Positions 59,256 through 64,000 of a stretch of 64,000 bases of DNA are shown in pieces. The first letter of the stretch is position 1. The number at the start of each line of letters is the position of its first letter. Origin of the DNA: Agromyces fucosus (GTDB lineage: Bacteria > Actinomycetota > Actinomycetes > Actinomycetales > Microbacteriaceae); the NCBI RefSeq assembly GCF_004134865.1, contig NZ_SDPO01000003.1, positions 62,001 through 126,000 of the forward strand, read 5' to 3'. Under the pieces are notes generated by a model, which did not search any database, had not been told where the DNA came from, and saw nothing but the letters and a program-made list of their open reading frames with translations. The translations under genes and the position numbers were made by a program.

Positions 59256-60302
59256 ATGCGATACCGCACGATCGGCAACGGCACCACGAGCTTCGACGTC
59301 TCGACGATCTGCCTCGGCACCATGCAGATGGGCACGAAGATCGACGAGGCCACCTCGTTCGCGATCCTCGACCGCTTCGTCGAGGCCGGCGGCACGTTCA
59401 TCGACACCGCCAACAACTACAGCTTCTGGGACAACGGCCACGGCCGCGACAGCGAAGACGTGATCGGCCGCTGGCTCGTGAGCCGCGGCGGCCGTGACCG
59501 GCTGCGCATCGCCACGAAGCTCGGGGCCGCCAAGAAGGACCCTGCACTGCCCCTCTCGAACACCGAGCCCACGAACTTCCAGGGTCTCGGCGCCGAGGTC
59601 ATCGGCTGGGAGGCGCGCGAGAGCGCGCAGCACCTCGGCGTCGATCACCTCGACGTCGTCTACGGCCACGTCGACGACCTCGAGACGCCGCTGGCCGAGA
59701 CGGTCGGCGCGTTCGGTGCCCTGCAGGAGGACGGGCTCATCGGCATCGCGGGCATCTCGAACGTCGCGCTGTGGCGCGTCGTCGAGGCGCGCGAGGAGGC
59801 GCTGCGCCAGGGTGTCGCGCCGTACGGCGTCGTGCAGCAGCAGTACAGCTACGTCTACCCGCAGCCCAAGCTCGGCCGGCAGAACTTCGTGACGCCCGAG
59901 CTGCTCAGCTACGCGGCATCGACCGGGGTCGACGGACGCCCGCCGCTCGCGGTCACCGCGTACTCGCCGCTGCACCAGGGGGCGTTGACGCGAACCGACA
60001 AGACGCTCTGGGGCGGGGTGAACCACCCGACGACCGTCGCGCGGATCCAACTGCTGCACGAGGTCGCCCGCGACATCGGCGCGACCCCGAACCAGGTCGC
60101 GCTCGCCTGGCTGCTCGGCCGCGAGGTGCCGGTGATCCCGGTCGCCGGACCGTCGAGCGTGGCACAACTCGAAGAGGTGCTCGGCGCGGCCGACCTCGAC
60201 CTCGATCCCGAGGTGCGCGAGCGCCTCGACGCCGAACCCGAGGAGCGGCCCGCGGCGAAGCGGCCCGCGGCGAAGCGACCTGAGGAGCGCGACGCGGCCT
60301 AG
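59256..60302 (+). CDS. Aldo/keto reductase
   Basis: 348 residues from ATG 59256 with CGGAGGA upstream. The AKR barrel is evident: ICLGTMQMGTKIDEATSFAILDRFVEAGGTFIDTANNYSFWDNGHGRDSEDVIGRWL with Asp and Tyr of the tetrad (FIDTANNY), RIATKLG (Lys), and HLGVDHLDVVYGHVDD (His). Late motif VIPVAGPSSVAQLEE binds the NADP phosphate. The substrate is unknown. The last ~20 residues are a tandem PAAKRPAAKRPEER repeat encoded by two exact 15-bp units (60246-60260, 60261-60275). It overlaps the convergent acidic-protein gene by 4 bp. Confidence 0.9.
   Translation: MRYRTIGNGTTSFDVSTICLGTMQMGTKIDEATSFAILDRFVEAGGTFIDTANNYSFWDNGHGRDSEDVIGRWLVSRGGRDRLRIATKLGAAKKDPALPLSNTEPTNFQGLGAEVIGWEARESAQHLGVDHLDVVYGHVDDLETPLAETVGAFGALQEDGLIGIAGISNVALWRVVEAREEALRQGVAPYGVVQQQYSYVYPQPKLGRQNFVTPELLSYAASTGVDGRPPLAVTAYSPLHQGALTRTDKTLWGGVNHPTTVARIQLLHEVARDIGATPNQVALAWLLGREVPVIPVAGPSSVAQLEEVLGAADLDLDPEVRERLDAEPEERPAAKRPAAKRPEERDAA
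60246..60275. repeat. Two tandem 15-bp units in the AKR 3' end
   Basis: CGGCCCGCGGCGAAG is repeated exactly. It encodes the basic RPAAK repeat at the reductase C-terminus and sits just before the convergent gene overlap. Slippage is the likely origin. Confidence 0.7.
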
Positions 60303-60814
60303 TCCGCGTCGGGCCGCGGCTCGGCGCTGAGGGAGTCGAGGAGGGCGTCGACGGAGTCGAACTCGACGGTCTCGACTTCGTCGTCGTCGTCTTCGTCTGC
60401 CTCCGCGACGCTCAGGTCGTCGATCGCGAGCTGTTCGTCGAGCTGGCAGTACACGACCATGCCGGGGTACTGGCTCGGCGCCTCGTAGACGAGCACTAGC
60501 GTGGCATCGGGGGAGACGATCACGCCCTGCAGCTCGAGTTCGTGTGCGAGGAGGTCGTAGTCGTCGGCCGTGACCTCGTGACCGGTGCCCTCGTACGCCG
60601 ACTCGGTGAGCTCGCGCACGACCTCGCCGTCGATGCGCGCGAGGTCGTCGGCGGTCGGCCCGCTGAGCGCCCGCTCGGCGATTGCGCGCATCTCGGCGGG
60701 TTCGACGGGCTCGTCGTCGACCGCGAACAGCACGGCCACCTGACGGTCGCCCGGCAGCACGGTCGCGGCGACGAGTTCGCCCTCGTCGACCTCGATGTCG
60801 GTCAGCTCGATCAT
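60299..60814 (-). CDS. Acidic conserved hypothetical protein (DUF2004-like)
   Basis: 171 residues, ATG 60814. Strongly acidic throughout, ending in an EDEDDDDEVETVEFDS stretch. A soluble alpha/beta domain (~1-130) has IELTDIEVDEGELVAATVLPGDRQVAVLFAVDDEPVEPAEMRAIAERAL and a C-terminal strand LVLVYEAPSQYPGMVVYC. The outline resembles DUF2004-type small proteins, but I cannot be sure. No signal peptide or membrane segment. It overlaps the convergent AKR gene by 4 bp and lies 26 bp downstream of the HAD gene on the same strand, so it is probably co-transcribed with that gene. Confidence 0.65.
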   Translation of the reverse strand: MIELTDIEVDEGELVAATVLPGDRQVAVLFAVDDEPVEPAEMRAIAERALSGPTADDLARIDGEVVRELTESAYEGTGHEVTADDYDLLAHELELQGVIVSPDATLVLVYEAPSQYPGMVVYCQLDEQLAIDDLSVAEADEDDDDEVETVEFDSVDALLDSLSAEPRPDAD

Positions 60815-60839
60815 GATCGGTCCTCGTCTCTGAGTGGTT

Positions 60840-61637
60840 CTACAGCTCGGTCTCGGCCGGCGCCTTCGCGACGAGGTCGGCCACGCCGCCGAGGATCTCA
60901 TCGGGCCGGAACGGGTACTTCTCGATCTCGGCCTGGTCGCTGATGCCGGTCATCACGAGGATCGTGTGGAGGCCGGCCTCGATGCCCGCGACGATGTCGG
61001 TGTCCATGCGGTCGCCGATCATGGCGGTGTTCTCGGAGTGCGCGCCGATCTTGTTGAGCGCCGAACGGAACATCATCGGGTTCGGCTTGCCGACCACGTA
61101 GGGCTCCTTGCCCGTGGCCTTCGTGATGAGGGCGGCGATCGCGCCCGTCGCGGGCAGCGGGCCGTCGGCCGAGGGGCCGGTGGCGTCGGGGTTCGTCACG
61201 ATGAACCGGGCGCCGTTGCCGATCAGGCGGATCGCCTTGGTGATCGCCTCGAACGAGTAGTTCCGGGTCTCGCCGACGACGACGAAGTCGGGCGCGGTCT
61301 CGGTCATCACGAACCCGGCGTCGTGCAGCGCCGTGAGGATGCCGGCCTCGCCGATCACGAACGCGGTGCCGCCCGGCAGCTGCGACTTGAGGAAGTCGGC
61401 CGTCGCGAGCGCGCTCGTCCAGATGCGGTCTTCGGGCACGTTCAGGCCCGAGGAGCGCAGCCGTGCCGAGAGGTCACGGGCGGTGAAGATCGAGTTGTTC
61501 GTGAGCACGAGGTAGGGCGTGCCGGCGTCCTCCCATTGCTGCAGCAGCTCGGCCGCGCCCGGCAGTGCGTGGTTCTCGTGCACGAGCACGCCGTCCATGT
61601 CGGTGAGCCAGCACTCGACCTCTTCACGTCGTGACAT
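60840..61637 (-). CDS. HAD-IIA family phosphatase (NagD-like)
   Basis: 265 residues, ATG 61637. HAD motifs: I at CWLTDMDGVLVHEN (nucleophile Asp and DG), II at YLVLTNNS, III Lys in GKPNPMMF, IV at MIGDRMDTDIVAG. The cap is type IIA (C2). It belongs with NagD-like phosphatases of sugar phosphates or nucleotides; substrate is not given by sequence. The downstream acidic protein follows on the same strand after 26 bp. Divergent from the secreted esterase gene. Confidence 0.92.
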   Translation of the reverse strand: MSRREEVECWLTDMDGVLVHENHALPGAAELLQQWEDAGTPYLVLTNNSIFTARDLSARLRSSGLNVPEDRIWTSALATADFLKSQLPGGTAFVIGEAGILTALHDAGFVMTETAPDFVVVGETRNYSFEAITKAIRLIGNGARFIVTNPDATGPSADGPLPATGAIAALITKATGKEPYVVGKPNPMMFRSALNKIGAHSENTAMIGDRMDTDIVAGIEAGLHTILVMTGISDQAEIEKYPFRPDEILGGVADLVAKAPAETEL

Positions 61638-61726
61638 GCTCCCAGCCTAGGCCGCGCAGGTCACGGCCCGATGTCGAGCGGATGTCGCGGTGTGACGCGA
61701 TTCGCCCGCCCGTTCGCGAGCAATCC

Positions 61727-61771
61727 TTGACTCCGTCGCGAGCCGAACTCTAGATTCAATATCGTATAGTC
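61727..61771 (+). promoter_or_regulatory. AT-rich promoter/operator ahead of the secreted esterase
   Basis: TTGACT (61727-61732), an 18-bp spacer and TAGATT (61751-61756) make a recognisable promoter. Directly after is an AT-rich segment TTCAATATCGTATAG (61756-61770), markedly different from the flanking sequence, likely a regulator site such as those of GntR-FCD or LacI proteins. Confidence 0.6.
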
Positions 61772-61837
61772 GGCGCGGTGGCGTACTTCGGAGTACGAGG
61801 CAAAATCGGCGTCTGACACGGACTCGATGAGGAACCC

Positions 61838-64000
61838 GTGCCCCAAGCCGTCTTCCGCCGCCGCCTCCGCGCGGCGGCAATGTTCGCTGCCCTTTCCGCC
61901 GTCATCCCGGTGCTTGCGGCCGTCGCGCCGGCCGGCGCGGCAGAGCTCCCCGCCGCCGGGCCGGGGGACGCCACCAGTTGCGCGTCCAACGTGTCCGACA
62001 CCGCCGAATTCGTCCCGGTGCTCGGGCTCGACCTGCCGGCCACGAGCGTCGGCATCGGCGGTGCGCTCGCGCCCGTCTTCGATCGCACCGCCGAGGTCGC
62101 GCAAGGCTTCGACCGGGTCGGGTACTGTCTCGAGCTCGACGGGCCGCAGGGTCCGCAGTGGGTGTGGACGGCGATGGAACCGTTCACGACCGATGCCACC
62201 CGACTCGACCCTCCGACGGTCGCCGGTGAGATCGTGCGCCAGCGCGTCGGCGACCTCGATGTCGCCTCGAGCGTCGCCGGCGTGGCCCCGGTCGACGGCG
62301 GCAACGGATTCCTCGAATTCTGGCCCAACACGTACACCCAGGCGCGACCGGGGCAGATCTTCGGTGCCTCGGCGACGACGTACGACGCCGAAGACACTCC
62401 GGCGACCGGAGCATTCGGCTCGTTCGGCATCCACTCGGTCGCTCCCGACGCGCTCGCGGGCGCAGCGCCGCAGACGGTGCTCTCGGTCACCGGGCTCACG
62501 CAGACCCCTGGCGCTGCGCTCGGCCTCGGCATCGGCACGAGCACCATGGCGAATCCCGACTGGACCTTCGCGGCGAACGGCGCCACGTACACGACCCGCC
62601 GCCTCACGGTGTTCGCCCGCCCCGCAGTCGTGGCGTTCGACCGGGCGCCCGAGGACCGCCAGCTCTTCCCGAGAGACGCCGACGACGAGGCATCCGTCGC
62701 GATCGCCGGCACCGTGCTCGATGCCGAGGTCGCCTCGGTGCGCGCTCGACTCTGGAAGGGCGATGCCTCCACCGACTTCACCGCCGCCGTCGGGGCCGAC
62801 GGCGGCTTCGCCGTGACGCCGGTGCTCGAGGCGGGGCTGCACGAGTACCGCATCGAGTTCGACGCGATCTCGCCCGCGGGCGAGCGCCGGGTCGCGACGT
62901 GGGATCGGCTCGTCGCGGGTGATGTCTACGTGATCCAAGGTCAGTCGAACGCCGAGGCGAGGATGTTCTCCGGGTCGGCGAACGGCGAACGATCGCCGTG
63001 GATCCGAAGCTTCGGCAGCTCGTCCGACAACCCCGGGCTCTCCGCCTCGGACCGCACGTGGAACATCGCAGCGGGCGACAGCTACGCGGAAGCGGGCGCG
63101 ATCGGGCAATGGGGACTGCGGATGGCGTCGCGCCTCGTTGCCGAGCACGGCGTGCCGGTCGCAGTGGTCAATGGAGCGCACAGCGGTCGCCCGATCGACT
63201 TCTTCCAGCGGAACGACGCCGACCCCGACCTCGTCACCACCAACTACGGCCGACTGCGGCAACGGCTGGCCGCGGCGGGTGTGCTCGACCGCGTGAAGGC
63301 GGTGCTCTGGTACCAGGGCGAGAACGAGAACGACAACGCCGCCGTCCATGTGGCCGGGTTCACGACGCTCCTCGACGACTGGCGGAGCGAGTTCGGCTCG
63401 GCCGCGAGCCCGACGGAGTACTACGTCTGGCAGGTGCGCACCTCGCCGTGCAGCAACTCGATCCCGGTCGCGCTTCGCGACGCGCAGCGACGCCTCGCCG
63501 ACACCCATGACGTCACGGTGCTCTCGACCACCGGGCTGAACGGGCACGACGGATGCCACTACTCCTACGTCGACGGCTACCGCGACATGGGCGACCAGGC
63601 CGCGAACGTGATCGGGCGCGACCTGCTCGGCGGCACCGCGACGGGCGTCGCCGCACCGAATCCGATCACCGCGGCGTTCTCGGACTCCGCGCGCACGACG
63701 GTCACCGTGCAGGTCCGGCCGGGTGCCGAGGGCGCAGAGACGCTCACGGTCGAGGCGGGTGCCGCCGCCGACTTCCGCGTGACCGGTGCGACGGTCACCG
63801 CGGTGACGGCGCAGTCCGGTGCGCTGCGGCTCACGCTGTCGGGACCGGCCGCCAACTCGGCGACGGTGTCGTATCTCAGCCACATGCGTTCCGGGCCACG
63901 GGTGCTGAGCCCCGGCGGCGTCGGACTCCTCGCCTTCACGATGCCGATCGCCGACGTCTCGATCACCGCGACCGCCGACCCCGCCCGCCTCGTCGCGGGC
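61838..64000 (+). CDS. Secreted SGNH/SASA-type carbohydrate esterase (3' end beyond window)
   Basis: 721 codons are visible from GTG 61838 (GAGGAA 6 nt upstream) to the window edge, so the C-terminus is missing. A signal peptide with an Arg run (RRRLRAAAMFAALSAVIPVLAAVAPAGAA) is followed by a beta-sandwich domain. A sialate O-acetylesterase-like SGNH domain follows: block I VIQGQSNAEA (Ser370), WYQGENE, and NGHDGCHYSY with Asp571 and His574. It probably removes acetyl groups from glycans outside the cell and fits with the two glycosidases at 39.9-45.6 kb, although it is 16 kb away. Confidence 0.86.
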   Translation, partial: MPQAVFRRRLRAAAMFAALSAVIPVLAAVAPAGAAELPAAGPGDATSCASNVSDTAEFVPVLGLDLPATSVGIGGALAPVFDRTAEVAQGFDRVGYCLELDGPQGPQWVWTAMEPFTTDATRLDPPTVAGEIVRQRVGDLDVASSVAGVAPVDGGNGFLEFWPNTYTQARPGQIFGASATTYDAEDTPATGAFGSFGIHSVAPDALAGAAPQTVLSVTGLTQTPGAALGLGIGTSTMANPDWTFAANGATYTTRRLTVFARPAVVAFDRAPEDRQLFPRDADDEASVAIAGTVLDAEVASVRARLWKGDASTDFTAAVGADGGFAVTPVLEAGLHEYRIEFDAISPAGERRVATWDRLVAGDVYVIQGQSNAEARMFSGSANGERSPWIRSFGSSSDNPGLSASDRTWNIAAGDSYAEAGAIGQWGLRMASRLVAEHGVPVAVVNGAHSGRPIDFFQRNDADPDLVTTNYGRLRQRLAAAGVLDRVKAVLWYQGENENDNAAVHVAGFTTLLDDWRSEFGSAASPTEYYVWQVRTSPCSNSIPVALRDAQRRLADTHDVTVLSTTGLNGHDGCHYSYVDGYRDMGDQAANVIGRDLLGGTATGVAAPNPITAAFSDSARTTVTVQVRPGAEGAETLTVEAGAAADFRVTGATVTAVTAQSGALRLTLSGPAANSATVSYLSHMRSGPRVLSPGGVGLLAFTMPIADVSITATADPARLVAG

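Noticed and set aside
1..64000. Prophage, plasmid or recently acquired island
   Set aside because: No integrase, tRNA-associated direct repeats, phage or conjugation genes were seen, and base composition stays uniformly GC-rich apart from short promoter regions.
1..64000. Over-represented word GGATGCC/GGCATCC as a chromosome-organising motif
   Set aside because: It is very common in both strands, but in coding sequence it largely follows codon preference in this family of organisms. Counts and strand skew would be needed; I cannot compute them here.

Overview
The window is very GC-rich. It has dense ATGA/TGATG-coupled genes, GTG starts, candidate leaderless genes, F420 chemistry, a PknA/B-type kinase and a septum-formation-like protein. 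Together these point to a high-GC actinobacterium, most likely Microbacteriaceae (Agromyces/Microbacterium-like). The genus is an inference. I saw no tRNA, rRNA, CRISPR array, transposase or phage gene, so this is chromosomal sequence with some accessory catabolic content.

Layout. 0-9.9 kb: 3' part of an SSU/nitrate-type ABC ATPase gene (cut by the left edge), a GntR/MFS divergon, a MarR-NAD(P)H oxidoreductase unit divergent from an SDR, an alpha/beta hydrolase, a Ser/Thr kinase coupled to a lipoprotein, an ArsR-CDF metal pair, xthA and a small membrane protein. 9.9-13.6 kb: coenzyme F420 genes cofE, an F420-dependent LLM oxidoreductase, cofC and fgd. 13.6-17.1 kb: gamma-glutamyltransferase, a degenerate uridine-kinase-like protein and a PdxH-like oxidase. 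17.2-21.3 kb: a second F420 block on the minus strand, cofD followed by a three-gene ABC transporter of the proposed F420-0 type. 21.4-28.3 kb: DUF4406-like protein, DeoR regulator, EF-G2-like GTPase, thioredoxin-fold/MarR divergon, K+ channel and a MocR regulator.

28.5-38.8 kb is the most coherent system: beta-ureidopropionase, dihydropyrimidinase, an LLM (F420/flavin) oxidoreductase, a four-gene NMT1-type ABC transporter, a class III aminotransferase and (methyl)malonate-semialdehyde dehydrogenase, divergent from a MocR regulator. This is a dihydropyrimidine-to-acetyl/propionyl-CoA pathway with uptake. A classical dihydropyrimidine dehydrogenase is not in the cluster, and an LLM oxidoreductase sits inside the operon, so an F420- or flavin-dependent first step is a testable possibility. 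39.9-45.6 kb: two secreted glycosidases (GH123/DUF4091-like and GH20) sharing a C-terminal domain. 45.6-51.6 kb: enoyl-CoA hydratase, LysR with a divergent 38-aa membrane peptide, and a coupled peptidase E-Dcu-ThrE operon. 51.6-57.6 kb: pyrE coupled to a 1067-aa septum-formation-like protein, ribokinase, nucleoside hydrolase and a small membrane protein. 57.6-64 kb: a MocR/aldo-keto reductase divergon, an acidic protein, a HAD phosphatase and a secreted SGNH/SASA esterase cut by the right edge.

Non-coding structure is unusually visible. There are three copies of a 60-bp near-perfect palindrome placed just after stop codons, two members of a second inverted-repeat family that reach into coding ends, a 54-bp-period hairpin repeat, and several operator arrays with helical (10- or 21-bp) spacing.
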